Assembly: GCA_945874155.1 (NCBI GenBank)
Contig: CAMCFO010000007.1
Coordinates: forward strand, 19,524 to 83,523
Source of the DNA: an uncultured Bacteroidales bacterium
GTDB lineage: Bacteria > Bacteroidota > Bacteroidia > Bacteroidales > UBA932
Reading direction: 5' to 3'
DNA: 64,000 bases
Part shown: piece by piece, positions 28,066 to 37,338 of the stretch
How the letters are laid out: each line of letters starts with the position of its first letter
Numbering within the stretch: the stretch's first letter is position 1
The notes under the pieces: generated by a model
Told to the model about the DNA's origin: nothing
Database searches by the model: none
What the model saw: the letters and a program-made list of their open reading frames with translations, nothing else
Made by a program: the position numbers and the translations under genes

Positions 28066-29085
28066 TAGTTCTCTGACACGCTCACTTATATTTGCCTTGG
28101 CATTCTCTGCGAGCATTTCGTGTTCCATCCCCTTGAATGGATCGGATACTTGTGCTACGACCGCAAATCCTGCCTCTCTAAAGCGTTTTTCAACTGATGC
28201 ATCCACCAGCCCCGAAACCAAGGCTACAGGCACAGGCAAACTCCTGTGCAGAACCCTGAAGGGCAATTTCCCAGTTAAAGTCTGAGCATCAGATTTGCCT
28301 TCCCCGGTGATTACGAAATCGGCTCCTTGAATTGCCCTGTCAAAACCCACCATATCCATTATCCGGTCCGCTCCTCCTGAAAGCCCGGCCTTTGCATAAG
28401 CCAGGAAGGCACCGCCCAATCCGCCTGCAGCTCCTGCTCCCGGACATAAAGCAATATCGACCCCAGTCTCAGCTGCAATGCGCCCTGCCAGGGCAACCAT
28501 ACGTGCTTCGATAATTTCCACATCCCTTACCGAAGCTCCCTTCTGAGGAGCAAATACCCGTGCTGCTCCCAATGGCCCTACAAAAGGAGCATCAACGTCA
28601 GTAAGTATCTCAAATTCAGATTCTTCAAGTACATCCTTTATTCCGGGCACTTTCAACATCCCTTCCCCGCCGTCACAGGTCGCCGTTCCCCCAAGCCCCA
28701 CTACAAAACTCCTGCACCCTCGTGCATAAGCATCCATAATCAGTTCGCCCACACCCACAGACGAAGCCACCAGCGGATTGCGTTCAGAAGCACCGAGTCT
28801 CGTTAGCCCGCAGACCTGGGCCACCTCAATCACAGCGAGATTTCCCTTAACAGCATATCCAGCCATAATTTTCCTTCCCAAAGGATCTGAAACATAAGCC
28901 TGGACCACTTCAGCCCCAATAGCCCCAGCCAGCACTTCAAGTGTTCCTTCCCCGCCGTCAGCCAGTGACATCTGCACCACCTCAGCCTCAGGAAAAACAT
29001 CCAATACCGCCGCAGCCATAGCTTCAGCAACTTCCTCCGCCCGAAGGCACTCCTTGAACGAATCCGGAGCAACTATCACTTTCAT
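28000..29085 (-). CDS. Glycerate 2-kinase (GarK/GlxK family)
   Basis: Cytosolic kinase phosphorylating D-glycerate to 2-phosphoglycerate. 361 aa from ATG 29085 (MKVIVAPDSFKECL), the classic family start. Other signatures: SLADGGEGTLEVL, SSVGVGELI, GLGGTATCDGGEGML, CPGAGAAGGLGGAF and FVITGEGKSDAQT. The last about 22 residues (CSGRVLKPVKDYHPSKPPRN) are encoded antisense to the repeated flavoprotein end, implying that the two genes once converged and overlapped. The umuC gene lies 129 bp upstream on the same strand, but the kinase has its own promoter. Confidence 0.9.
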   Translation of the reverse strand: MKVIVAPDSFKECLRAEEVAEAMAAAVLDVFPEAEVVQMSLADGGEGTLEVLAGAIGAEVVQAYVSDPLGRKIMAGYAVKGNLAVIEVAQVCGLTRLGASERNPLVASSVGVGELIMDAYARGCRSFVVGLGGTATCDGGEGMLKVPGIKDVLEESEFEILTDVDAPFVGPLGAARVFAPQKGASVRDVEIIEARMVALAGRIAAETGVDIALCPGAGAAGGLGGAFLAYAKAGLSGGADRIMDMVGFDRAIQGADFVITGEGKSDAQTLTGKLPFRVLHRSLPVPVALVSGLVDASVEKRFREAGFAVVAQVSDPFKGMEHEMLAENAKANISERVRELCCSGRVLKPVKDYHPSKPPRN

Positions 29086-29109
29086 AATCCTAAACTGTTT
29101 CTGAACTTG

Positions 29110-29140
29110 TAAAGATAAGCATTCTTGTTTGCGGGGCAAA
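29110..29140 (-). promoter_or_regulatory. Glycerate kinase promoter
   Basis: Minus strand TTTG (29137-29140), 19 bases, TATCTTTA (29110-29117); the last base departs from TAnnTTTG. The -7 box and following leader are the 26-bp sequence also found at 23701-23726. Confidence 0.65.
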
Positions 29141-29214
29141 ATGTTTGGAAATTCTCAGTATATCCATTCAAAAATATTTATACTGACCCCGCAGTGCAAT
29201 AGGTCCAAGTTTGC

Positions 29215-30480
29215 TCACAACTCCACAGTCATAAGCTGCTCAATGTCTGTGAGATAGTTGGGGGTGGGGAAGTCCTTGCGGACCTTCCAGGCGGCATCGG
29301 GGCATCCGGTTATGGCGAGGGAAAGGGCATTCAGGCCATAGCGCTGGTTCAGCTTGTCCATTGTCCGCGATAGTTCTATCCGGGCCTCACGCTTTTCCAT
29401 AGGGTCGAAAAGCAGGTGGTGGGAGCATCCGGAAGAGATGTCCGACAGGATTACCCCTGATTTCTTGTACAGTATTCCGGGGCGGTATATTTCATCCACG
29501 AGGTCCATCGCGGTCTTTGTGATTTCAACCGTGTCCGCAGAGGGTGTGCAAAGGCGGGCTGATGCGAAATTGGAATATTGCGGCAGGTCTTCGCGGAAAC
29601 GGTTGCTGCCGGCGAAAACACAGACGCAGCCGGATGCGGAATCCTGGGCTCGGAGCTTGTTGCAGCAGCTTGCGGCAAAGGTGGCCACGGATGCTTTCAA
29701 ATCTTCCTTACTGGAAATCATTTTAGAGAAACTGCGGGAGGTCGTAATCGTTTGTCTCTTCAATATTTCCGACGTGTCTATGCAAGGGTGTCCATTCAAT
29801 TCCAGCCAGGTCTGATAGCCGGGCTTATGGAAATGACGGTGCACCCAGTCTCCGGGCTTGTCGGCAAATTCCAAAGCCGTGGTGACTCCTGAAGAAATCA
29901 GCCGGGCAAGGGAACTGGCACCTATGCCCCAGATATCGGACAACTCGAATCCTGCCAGGGCCTTGCGCCTCTGCTCCTCGTTTCCGATCATACACACACT
30001 TCCATATCCCTTGTATTTCTTGGCGTATTTGTTGGCCACCTTTGCCAGAGTCTTGGTGCTGGCAATGCCCACACTGACGGGAATATCCGTCCAAAGTGCA
30101 ATTTTCCGCACCATATCTTTCATCAGCCCCACAGGATCGTGATGCTTTTCATAACCGTCCAGATAGAGGAACTGCTCGTCTATGGAATACGGTTCCGTGT
30201 GTGAAACGCTCTGACGCATAATGCTTTGTACTCTCCTGGACATGGCTGCATAGAGCATCATATTACTGGAAAATACGGCAGCGTGATTGCGCTCAAGAAT
30301 ATCCTTGACCTCGAAATAGGGCGTGCCACGTTTGATTCCAAACGCCTTGACTTCAGTCGTCATAGCCACAATATTGCCGTCATTGCTGGAGAGTACACAC
30401 ACCGGCTTGCCTTTCAGACCGGCGTGAAAAACCTTCTCCACCGAAGCGAAGAAGGAATTGCAATCTGCTAATGCTATCAT
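29215..30480 (-). CDS. umuC: Y-family DNA polymerase UmuC
   Basis: Error-prone translesion polymerase subunit. 421 aa from ATG 30480 (MIALADCNSFFASVEKVF, first catalytic Asp block). The YSIDEQFLYLDGY palm motif supplies the other Asp/Glu. Little-finger and C-terminal UmuC region present (QRYGLNALSLAITG). An in-frame start at 30504 lies upstream of a TATCTTTG -7 box and is unlikely. No umuD is adjacent: the upstream neighbour is a FAH-like protein, so UmuD must be elsewhere or absent. Confidence 0.92.
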   Translation of the reverse strand: MIALADCNSFFASVEKVFHAGLKGKPVCVLSSNDGNIVAMTTEVKAFGIKRGTPYFEVKDILERNHAAVFSSNMMLYAAMSRRVQSIMRQSVSHTEPYSIDEQFLYLDGYEKHHDPVGLMKDMVRKIALWTDIPVSVGIASTKTLAKVANKYAKKYKGYGSVCMIGNEEQRRKALAGFELSDIWGIGASSLARLISSGVTTALEFADKPGDWVHRHFHKPGYQTWLELNGHPCIDTSEILKRQTITTSRSFSKMISSKEDLKASVATFAASCCNKLRAQDSASGCVCVFAGSNRFREDLPQYSNFASARLCTPSADTVEITKTAMDLVDEIYRPGILYKKSGVILSDISSGCSHHLLFDPMEKREARIELSRTMDKLNQRYGLNALSLAITGCPDAAWKVRKDFPTPNYLTDIEQLMTVEL

Positions 30481-30540
30481 TGTCCCACTTGCTTGTCGGG
30501 GCAAAGATAAGACAAATTATTGAAAAATGTATGACGTAAA

Positions 30541-31110
30541 TCAAAAAATGATTTCAGTGGCAAAAGTTTCGTTGCCAAGGAATTCTCCACGTATGGAAAT
30601 GCGTTCATCGCTGCGGGAACAAAGCTGGGCAGGGGATTGAAGTTCAATTGCCACCAGGTCTCCGATGCGCAGGGAAACAAGGGACGATACCTCTGAAATG
30701 GCTTTGTGGACTATCTCCGGCGTGCCTCCATTGTATATATATGTATCCTTGCCGCAAACTTGGAAAACAAAACTCTTCTCCTCGTTTTCAAGCACAATGG
30801 GATTGAACAGCGGGAAAGGAAGTATGGAACTGTGGTCCAGACAATCGGAAACCGAAGCCCCGGTCCCGGAATCTTCGCCGAGCCTGAGCCGTCCCGAAAG
30901 CAGAATTCCGAAATTGAAGGCATCGTAATAGCGCGAGGCAAATTTCTCCGCGATGCACTTACCGGCCTTGCAGATTCTCACGAACAGTACAGGCGCAAAA
31001 TCATAGCCCTGAACGGCTTCCTGAGCATAAACAGGCTTGTTCTCGCGTTCCCAACTCGTGTCCGGGCGACAGATGCAATACTTGTCTCTGCTCCTTACAA
31101 CTATATTCAT
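30541..31110 (-). CDS. Degenerate fumarylacetoacetate-hydrolase-fold protein
   Basis: 189 aa. Residues 38-75 (DFAPVLFVRICKAGKCIAEK, then FASRYYDAFNFGILLSGRL) and 130-155 (YIYNGGTPEIVHKAISEVSS, then LVSLRIGDLVAIE) follow the FAH core pattern, but the metal-binding HxExEL strand reads DFAPVLF and has lost its acidic ligands, and the TGTPAGVG loop is gone. It is therefore probably not a working hydrolase. It is 21 bp after the exonuclease gene and 60 bp before umuC, within a replication/repair run. The call rests on pattern reading only. Confidence 0.6.
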   Translation of the reverse strand: MNIVVRSRDKYCICRPDTSWERENKPVYAQEAVQGYDFAPVLFVRICKAGKCIAEKFASRYYDAFNFGILLSGRLRLGEDSGTGASVSDCLDHSSILPFPLFNPIVLENEEKSFVFQVCGKDTYIYNGGTPEIVHKAISEVSSLVSLRIGDLVAIELQSPAQLCSRSDERISIRGEFLGNETFATEIIF

Positions 31111-31131
31111 AACTCAAGTTTCGCAACAGAA

Positions 31132-32046
31132 TTACTTGCTTCCAAACTTTGCCTTAAGCATAGCACCGGCTTCAACCGTCTGGGCGGCATCCAAAGGCTT
31201 TTTCATAGCCTCCTTCCTCTCGGCTTCAAACTTTTCTTTAAGGAGGGCAAACTGTCGTTTGGTATCCAACATAAAATCGCCCCTCTCGACCCAGCTGAAA
31301 TAGGATGGCTCGGTCTGATAAACATAGCGGGCAGTCTTGCCCTTGTGTTTGCCGAAATTGATTTCCACCTCTCCCTTGTCATTGAGTATCAGACGTCCTG
31401 CAAAGTCCACGTATTTGGTCTTCACGAAGGAAGAGAGTGCCTCCAGAGAATTCTTGAGAGCAGGGAAGCCCTTCTCAGGGTCCACCTCTGCGTACTTCTC
31501 AAGCTGAGCTTCCACAACGTCCACAGTTGCCAGCACATCCGCCTCGGCAGCGTGTGCGTTGTCGAAATCGCAGCCGCAGTAAAACCTGTGTGCCGCCTTC
31601 AGGTTGCGGGGCTCGTAGGCGAAATAAATCAACTGGGCATCAATCATTTTCTTGGAGTGGAGGTCAATGTTGATTTGCTTGCCCTTGTATTCCCGAGTCC
31701 TTTCAATCTCCTCGGCCAGCATAGGAAGGTCGAATTTCTGGGAATTGTAGCCTCCGAGTTCTGCACCTTCCAGCCACTGGGCCACTTCCTCTACGATTTC
31801 CCAGAACTTCGGCTTGTCTGTGAGTTCTTCATTGCTGATGCCGTGGACAGCCATTGCTCCCGGGTCGATAGGTCGCTGCCTGTTGTTTACATAGTCCCAA
31901 GGGCATACTCTCCAGGTCTTTATGCGCCTTTCTCCATCCGGAAAAACTTTCACGAAACTCAATTCGATTATCGAGTCTGTAGGTATATTCAGACCGGTGC
32001 TCTCTATATCGAAGAAGACCACCGGCTTTTCAAGATTCATCTTCAT
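31132..32046 (-). CDS. DEDDh 3'-5' exonuclease (DnaQ-like)
   Basis: 304 aa. Exonuclease motif I VVFFDIESTGLN (D and E ligands), motif II GYNSQKFDLPML, motif III HAAEADVLAT (catalytic His and Asp), as in Pol III epsilon/RNase T-type proofreading domains. A C-terminal part (about 190-304) includes the short conserved FGKHKGKTARYVYQTEPSYFSWV, a segment common in Bacteroidota exonucleases. Starts at 32058, 32046 or 32040 are possible; 32046 lies just after the dnaN stop at 32051. Likely co-transcribed with dnaN. Confidence 0.85.
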   Translation of the reverse strand: MKMNLEKPVVFFDIESTGLNIPTDSIIELSFVKVFPDGERRIKTWRVCPWDYVNNRQRPIDPGAMAVHGISNEELTDKPKFWEIVEEVAQWLEGAELGGYNSQKFDLPMLAEEIERTREYKGKQINIDLHSKKMIDAQLIYFAYEPRNLKAAHRFYCGCDFDNAHAAEADVLATVDVVEAQLEKYAEVDPEKGFPALKNSLEALSSFVKTKYVDFAGRLILNDKGEVEINFGKHKGKTARYVYQTEPSYFSWVERGDFMLDTKRQFALLKEKFEAERKEAMKKPLDAAQTVEAGAMLKAKFGSK

Positions 32047-32050
32047 ATTC

Positions 32051-33172
32051 TTACGCAATCATAATAGGCATTATGATACCGCAAAGTTTCTCCCTTTCAG
32101 CATCATTCTCGCCAGGCATAATCAGAGCTGCACGTTTGTCGTCCAAGAATTTCATCACAATTTCCTCGCAACCGAAGTTGGAAAGAATCTCGGAGAGGAA
32201 TGTGGACTTGAAGCCTATTGTGAGAGGCTGGCCTTCGTAGCTGCAGTTGATTTCTTCCTGTGCGGAGAGCGAGAACCCGAGGTCTTGTGCGGAAACCCTT
32301 ATCACTCCTTCAGCCAGCTCCAGTTTCACGTGGTTGGAGGCTCTGTTGGCGCATACGGACACACGCTTCACGGTGTTGAGGAACTGCACCCTGTCGATGC
32401 TGAGCACGTTGGAATTGTTCTGCGGAATCACATCGCGGTATTTCGGATACTTGCCCACAATCAGACGGCAAATTACCTCCGTCTGTCCACAGCGGAAACG
32501 GGCGTTCTTGCTGTCGAATACTATCTCCACGTCGCCACTGTCCTTAGAAATGATGTTCTTGAGGATGTTAGCGGGTTTCTTGTGGAGAATGAAGGAGGTT
32601 TTCTGTTCCGATTTCACTTCCTTGGCAGTGTAGCAGATGAGCTTGTGGGCATCGGATGCCACGAGGGTGGTGGAATCGGTGTCTATGTCGAAGAAGATAC
32701 CGTTCATAGCAGGGCGGATTTCGTCGTCGGCAGTGGCATAGATGGTGCTTGAAATACCCTCCACGAGTACTGCTGCAGGAATGGTTACGGCTATTGTGTC
32801 TTCGCCCAACCCGGTTATCTCAGGATAGTCGTCTGCAGGTCTGAATGGCAGGATAGATTGTCCGCTGCTCCATTTGCACTCGAAGGAGCTGTCGCTGATG
32901 GTCCTGATTTCCAGAGGCTGGTCAGGAAGGGCCTTCAGGAGCTCGATGATATGCTGGGCAGGGACTGTCATTCTGCCTGGCTCCACAATATTGGTGGGCT
33001 CTATCACGGTCCTCAGTGTCAGTTCGGAGTCGGAGGCAGTGATTCTCAAGCCATTTTCGTCCAATTCGAAGAGGAAGTCCTCAAGAATAGGGAGGGCGGT
33101 CTTTGCAGGAATGGCCTTTGATACGGCGGTCACGGCCTTCAGGAGTTCAAAACTTGATACGTTGAAATTCAT
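32051..33172 (-). CDS. dnaN: DNA polymerase III sliding clamp (beta)
   Basis: Ring-shaped processivity clamp, 373 aa, the normal length, with three topologically similar domains. Start MNFNVSSFELLKAVTAVSKAIP and conserved blocks LPILEDFLFE, FDIDTDSTTLVASDAHKL, and the C-terminal EEIVMKFLDDKRAALIMP leading to the hydrophobic end PIMIA (PMR/L-like). dnaA is not adjacent. First gene of the run dnaN, exonuclease, FAH-like, umuC: clamp, proofreader and translesion polymerase together. Confidence 0.95.
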   Translation of the reverse strand: MNFNVSSFELLKAVTAVSKAIPAKTALPILEDFLFELDENGLRITASDSELTLRTVIEPTNIVEPGRMTVPAQHIIELLKALPDQPLEIRTISDSSFECKWSSGQSILPFRPADDYPEITGLGEDTIAVTIPAAVLVEGISSTIYATADDEIRPAMNGIFFDIDTDSTTLVASDAHKLICYTAKEVKSEQKTSFILHKKPANILKNIISKDSGDVEIVFDSKNARFRCGQTEVICRLIVGKYPKYRDVIPQNNSNVLSIDRVQFLNTVKRVSVCANRASNHVKLELAEGVIRVSAQDLGFSLSAQEEINCSYEGQPLTIGFKSTFLSEILSNFGCEEIVMKFLDDKRAALIMPGENDAEREKLCGIIMPIMIA

Positions 33173-33419
33173 ATCTCAAAAGTTATAGTGTTTCAAAAAT
33201 TGCAATGCTGCCGGATATTTCCGACTCAACCTACAAATTTATTCAAAAAATTCGACATTAAGGCATATTCTTTGAAAAAATTCCGGCCCGGTACGGTTTA
33301 TCATATTATTTTGGTGATAAAGCGAAACTTTTCCCGTGTTTTTCCGTATATATTCTTGCGAAAAAGGAAAGTGCCTTTTGCCGTGCCGTTTATAAACGGT
33401 CATAAAAAATGTTGTAGAT

Positions 33420-34553
33420 ATGAAAAAAGGGATATTGTATTTTTTTATTGCAGCAATTGCCGGGGCAATCTCGGCTTGTGCTGTTGTCAAATTGTCCAAC
33501 CGTAACACAGCTACTGATTCCTCAGCTGTCGTTCAATCCGACACCCAGTTCAGGACAGTGGACCTGAGCAACGACAAATGGCCTGATTTCACCTTCGCCG
33601 CCGAGACCTGCGTGGATGCTGTGGTCTATGTGAAAGTCCGTGCAACACAGCAGGTCGTGAGCAATGCCGGCCCGCTTTTCCGATTCTTCTTCGGTTACGA
33701 GCGCATTCCTTACTCCCGTGAGGTACAGGGCAGCGGTTCCGGAGTCATAATCAGGGAAGACGGCTACATAGTCACCAACAACCACGTGATTGCCGGGGCA
33801 AATGCCATAGAGGTGACCCTGAACAACAACCGCACCTATCCTGCCCGGCTCATCGGCACTGACCCTGCAACCGATGTGGCGCTGATAAAAATCGAGGAAA
33901 GCGGTCTCCCGATTGTTCCATTTGCTGATTCAGACCATCTTCGTCTGGGAGAGTGGGTGCTTGCTATAGGAAGCCCATATGACCTGAGGTCCACCATCAC
34001 CGCAGGAATCGTCAGTGCAAAGGGACGCTCTATGCCGAAAGACTCCAATAATCCCAATGAGTTCCGCATCGAGTCATTCATTCAGACCGATGCTGCTGTA
34101 AATCCGGGCAACAGTGGCGGAGCTCTTGTGAACAAGGAGGGCAAACTGGTGGGAGTGAATACTGCAATTATCTCACAAACAGGTTCTTATGCTGGATATT
34201 CCTTTGCTGTCCCATCCAATATCGTAAAGAGGATTACTGACGACCTGATGGACTACGGAACTGTCCACAGAGCCCGCCTGGGAATAGTCATGCTACCAAT
34301 TAATGATGAAATTGCAAAAGAATTGAAACTTTCTTCCGTAAATGGCGTATATATTACGGATATGGCAAGTGATAGCGCGGCTGCCGAGGCCGGAATCAAG
34401 GTCGGGGACGTAGTCGTGGAAATCGGGGGTTCCAAAGTGACCGGAGTGTCATCCGTTCAGGAACTTGTCAACAACTTCCACCCGGGAGACAGGGCCGAGG
34501 TCAAGGTCATCCGAGGGGGAGAGGTATTGTCATTCGAGGTGGTGCTGAAATAG
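33420..34553 (+). CDS. HtrA/DegP-like serine protease, single PDZ
   Basis: Periplasmic quality-control protease, 377 aa. The N-terminal hydrophobic segment ends ISAC (residues about 18-21), a lipobox, so it may be a lipoprotein. Trypsin-like triad: H122 in VTNNHVI, D152 in DPATDVALIKI, S232 in NPGNSGGAL. One PDZ domain follows (about 285-375, LGIVMLPINDEIAKELKLSS). DegP proper has two PDZ domains, so this is closer in layout to DegS. 247 bp separate it from divergent dnaN, holding A+T-rich control sequence but no gene. Confidence 0.88.
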   Translation: MKKGILYFFIAAIAGAISACAVVKLSNRNTATDSSAVVQSDTQFRTVDLSNDKWPDFTFAAETCVDAVVYVKVRATQQVVSNAGPLFRFFFGYERIPYSREVQGSGSGVIIREDGYIVTNNHVIAGANAIEVTLNNNRTYPARLIGTDPATDVALIKIEESGLPIVPFADSDHLRLGEWVLAIGSPYDLRSTITAGIVSAKGRSMPKDSNNPNEFRIESFIQTDAAVNPGNSGGALVNKEGKLVGVNTAIISQTGSYAGYSFAVPSNIVKRITDDLMDYGTVHRARLGIVMLPINDEIAKELKLSSVNGVYITDMASDSAAAEAGIKVGDVVVEIGGSKVTGVSSVQELVNNFHPGDRAEVKVIRGGEVLSFEVVLK

Positions 34554-34592
34554 CCCGCTGTCCCAGAAGGAAAATATAGAACAATATAAAAT

Positions 34593-35453
34593 ATGAGACA
34601 ACTTAAGATTACCAAGTCCATCACCAACCGTGAGTCAGCCTCGCTGGACAAGTATCTGCAGGAGATTGGTAAAGAGGACTTGATTACCGTGGAAGAGGAA
34701 GTCGAACTGGCCCAGCGCATAAGGAAGGGAGACCAGGCGGCTTTGGAGAAATTGACCAAGGCGAACCTCCGCTTTGTCGTTTCAGTGGCAAAACAGTATC
34801 AGAACCAAGGACTTAGCCTTCCAGACCTCATCAATGAGGGCAATCTTGGACTCATCAAGGCTGCCGAAAAGTTCGACGAGACAAGGGGCTTTAAATTCAT
34901 TTCCTATGCAGTCTGGTGGATACGCCAGTCCATTCTTCAGGCCCTTGCAGAGCAGTCCCGCATCGTGCGTCTGCCTCTGAACCAGGTGGGTTCCCTGAAC
35001 AAGATCAACAAGGCGCTCCAGAAATTCGAGCAGGAGAACGAACGCCAGCCGTCCAATGACGAGCTTGCCGAGATGATTGATGTTCCGAGAGACAAGATTG
35101 CAGACACTATGAGGGTTTCTGGGCGCCACGTTTCGGTGGATGCTCCGTTTGTGGAAGGAGAGGACAACAGCCTGCTGGACGTGCTCGTGAACAATGATTC
35201 ACCGAATGCGGACCGTGGACTTGTGAACGAATCCCTCAATAAGGAAATCGACCGTGCCCTTTCGACTCTGGCTCCGCGTGAGAGGGAAATCATAAAGTCC
35301 TTCTTCGGCATCGGATGTCAGGAGATGACCCTCGAGGAAATTGGAGAGCGTTTCGGACTCACCCGCGAGAGAGTGCGCCAGATCAAGGAAAAGGCAATCC
35401 GCAAGCTCAAGAACAATTCCCGCAGCAAACTGCTCAAATCATATCTCGGATAA
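34593..35453 (+). CDS. rpoD: Primary sigma factor, Bacteroidota type
   Basis: Housekeeping sigma-70 (sigma-ABfr type), 286 aa, lacking region 1.1 and the long non-conserved region. Region 1.2 [25 protein letters not shown]; region 2 [37 protein letters not shown] and [19 protein letters not shown]; region 3 from about 125; region 4 [26 protein letters not shown]. This short form reads the TTTG/TAnnTTTG promoters seen across the window. argS follows after 48 bp. Confidence 0.95.
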   Translation: MRQLKITKSITNRESASLDKYLQEIGKEDLITVEEEVELAQRIRKGDQAALEKLTKANLRFVVSVAKQYQNQGLSLPDLINEGNLGLIKAAEKFDETRGFKFISYAVWWIRQSILQALAEQSRIVRLPLNQVGSLNKINKALQKFEQENERQPSNDELAEMIDVPRDKIADTMRVSGRHVSVDAPFVEGEDNSLLDVLVNNDSPNADRGLVNESLNKEIDRALSTLAPREREIIKSFFGIGCQEMTLEEIGERFGLTRERVRQIKEKAIRKLKNNSRSKLLKSYLG

Positions 35454-35501
35454 GTTCGGGCACCAAAGAGGCTCAGCAGTCCGACGCAAAATTACTGTCA
35501 T

Positions 35502-37292
35502 ATGATTATTCAACCGGATAAAATTGTGGCTCAGGCAGCCGCAAACGCAATACATAAACTTTGGGAAACGGAAGTGGACCCGTCATCGGTTCAGGTCCAG
35601 ATTACCAGAAAAGAATTTGAGGGAGACTACACTGTTGTAGTCTTCCCTTTTGTGAAGACCTCCCGTCAGGCTCCCGAGACCACAGGTGCTGCAATTGGGG
35701 AATGGATAGTGGCCAATGTCCCGGAAATCAGCGCATTCAACTGTGTCAAGGGATTTCTCAACCTCAGTCTTTCCAACGAGTATTGGAATTCCGTACTGGC
35801 GGAGATGGTGCAGACTCCTGATTTCGGGCAGCTCCCGGACACAGGACGCACCGTGATGGTCGAGTTTTCTTCTCCCAACACCAACAAGCCTCTGCATCTG
35901 GGACACATCCGCAACAATCTCCTCGGATGGTCAGTATCCCGCCTGCTGGAAGCCAACGGCCATAGGGTAATCAAGGCAAATCTGGTGAATGACAGGGGAA
36001 TACATATCTGCAAATCAATGCTTGCCTGGCTCAAGACCTGCAACGGAGCCACCCCGGAATCCCTCGGAGTGAAGGGGGACCATCTCGTGGGCGACTGCTA
36101 TGTGAAGTTCAACGACCTCTATAAGGCTGAGGTTGAGGCCCTTGTGAAAGGCGGAATGGAAAAGGAAGAGGCCGAGAAGAACGCTCCGATAATGAAGGAG
36201 GCACAGGCTATGCTCGTGAAATGGGAACAGGGCGATCCCGAGGTGCGCGAACTCTGGAAGAAGATGAACTCCTGGGTGTATGCAGGCTTCGACAAGACCT
36301 ATTCGGACCTCGGCATTTCCTTCGACAAGATTTATTATGAATCCCAGACTTATCTGCTGGGCAAGGCCTTGGTGCAGAAGGGCTTGGATATGGGCATATT
36401 CGAGCGTCAGGAGGACGGGTCAGTATGGTGCGACCTCACGTCTGACGGGCTGGACCGCAAACTCCTGCTGCGCGGTGACGGCACCTCTGTATATATGACC
36501 CAGGACCTGGGTACGGCGGAGAGACGCTTCGATGAATACAAGCTGGACGAACTCATCTATGTGGTGGGTAATGAGCAGAACTACCATTTCCAGGTGCTCA
36601 AACTCATTCTCGGCAAACTCGGTTTCGGCTGGTCCGAAGACATCTACCACCTTTCCTACGGTATGGTGGAACTCCCGGAGGGCAAGATGAAGTCCCGCGA
36701 GGGCACGGTTGTGGATGCAGACGACCTCATAGAGAAGATGTACAATACTGCGAAGGAGACCTCACTCGAACTCGGAAAACTCGACGGAATGTCTGAGCAG
36801 GAGCAGGACGAACTTTTCAGGATGCTTTCTCTCGGAGCACTCAAGTATTTCATAATCAAGGTGGACCCGAAGAAAACAATGCTTTTCGATCCGAAGGAGA
36901 GCATAGACTTCAATGGCAACACGGGCCCATTCATACAATACACCCACGCCCGCATCAAGTCCATACTCCGCAAGGCGGCTGACCAGGGCATAGACCTTGG
37001 TGCGGAAATTCAGAGCACCGAACTCAATGCTAAGGAGGTGCGTCTGGTGAAGATACTGAACAGTTTCCCTGCCAAAATAGCCGAAGCCGGTCTGGCACAT
37101 TCCCCGGCACTCGTGGCCAATTACGCCTACGAACTTGCCAAGGATTTCAACCAGTATTACCACGACACCCCAATTCTGCGTGAGGAGGATGCATCGAAGT
37201 TGCAGCTGCGTCTGAACCTCATTTCTATGATAGCCCGCGTGCTCGTGAAGGCTATGGATATTCTCGGAATCCGTCTTCCTGAGAGGATGTAA
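35502..37292 (+). CDS. argS: Arginyl-tRNA synthetase
   Basis: Class I synthetase charging tRNA-Arg. 596 aa. N-terminal Add-1 domain (1-105), SSPNTNKPLHLGHIRNN with the HIGH-type HLGH at about 131-134, a GKMKSREGTVVDADDL KMSKS-equivalent loop at about 395, and a C-terminal anticodon-binding helical domain (FNQYYHDTPIL, then a late LISMIARVLVKAMDILGI). Complete. Confidence 0.96.
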   Translation: MIIQPDKIVAQAAANAIHKLWETEVDPSSVQVQITRKEFEGDYTVVVFPFVKTSRQAPETTGAAIGEWIVANVPEISAFNCVKGFLNLSLSNEYWNSVLAEMVQTPDFGQLPDTGRTVMVEFSSPNTNKPLHLGHIRNNLLGWSVSRLLEANGHRVIKANLVNDRGIHICKSMLAWLKTCNGATPESLGVKGDHLVGDCYVKFNDLYKAEVEALVKGGMEKEEAEKNAPIMKEAQAMLVKWEQGDPEVRELWKKMNSWVYAGFDKTYSDLGISFDKIYYESQTYLLGKALVQKGLDMGIFERQEDGSVWCDLTSDGLDRKLLLRGDGTSVYMTQDLGTAERRFDEYKLDELIYVVGNEQNYHFQVLKLILGKLGFGWSEDIYHLSYGMVELPEGKMKSREGTVVDADDLIEKMYNTAKETSLELGKLDGMSEQEQDELFRMLSLGALKYFIIKVDPKKTMLFDPKESIDFNGNTGPFIQYTHARIKSILRKAADQGIDLGAEIQSTELNAKEVRLVKILNSFPAKIAEAGLAHSPALVANYAYELAKDFNQYYHDTPILREEDASKLQLRLNLISMIARVLVKAMDILGIRLPERM

Positions 37293-37338
37293 TGTCAGTT
37301 CCGCAAATGATGCGAAACGCCTCTAAATCAGGGTTTTG

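Noticed and set aside
30706..32064. 452-aa plus-strand open frame
   Set aside because: Antisense shadow of the FAH-like protein and the DEDDh exonuclease, whose motifs are clear on the minus strand.
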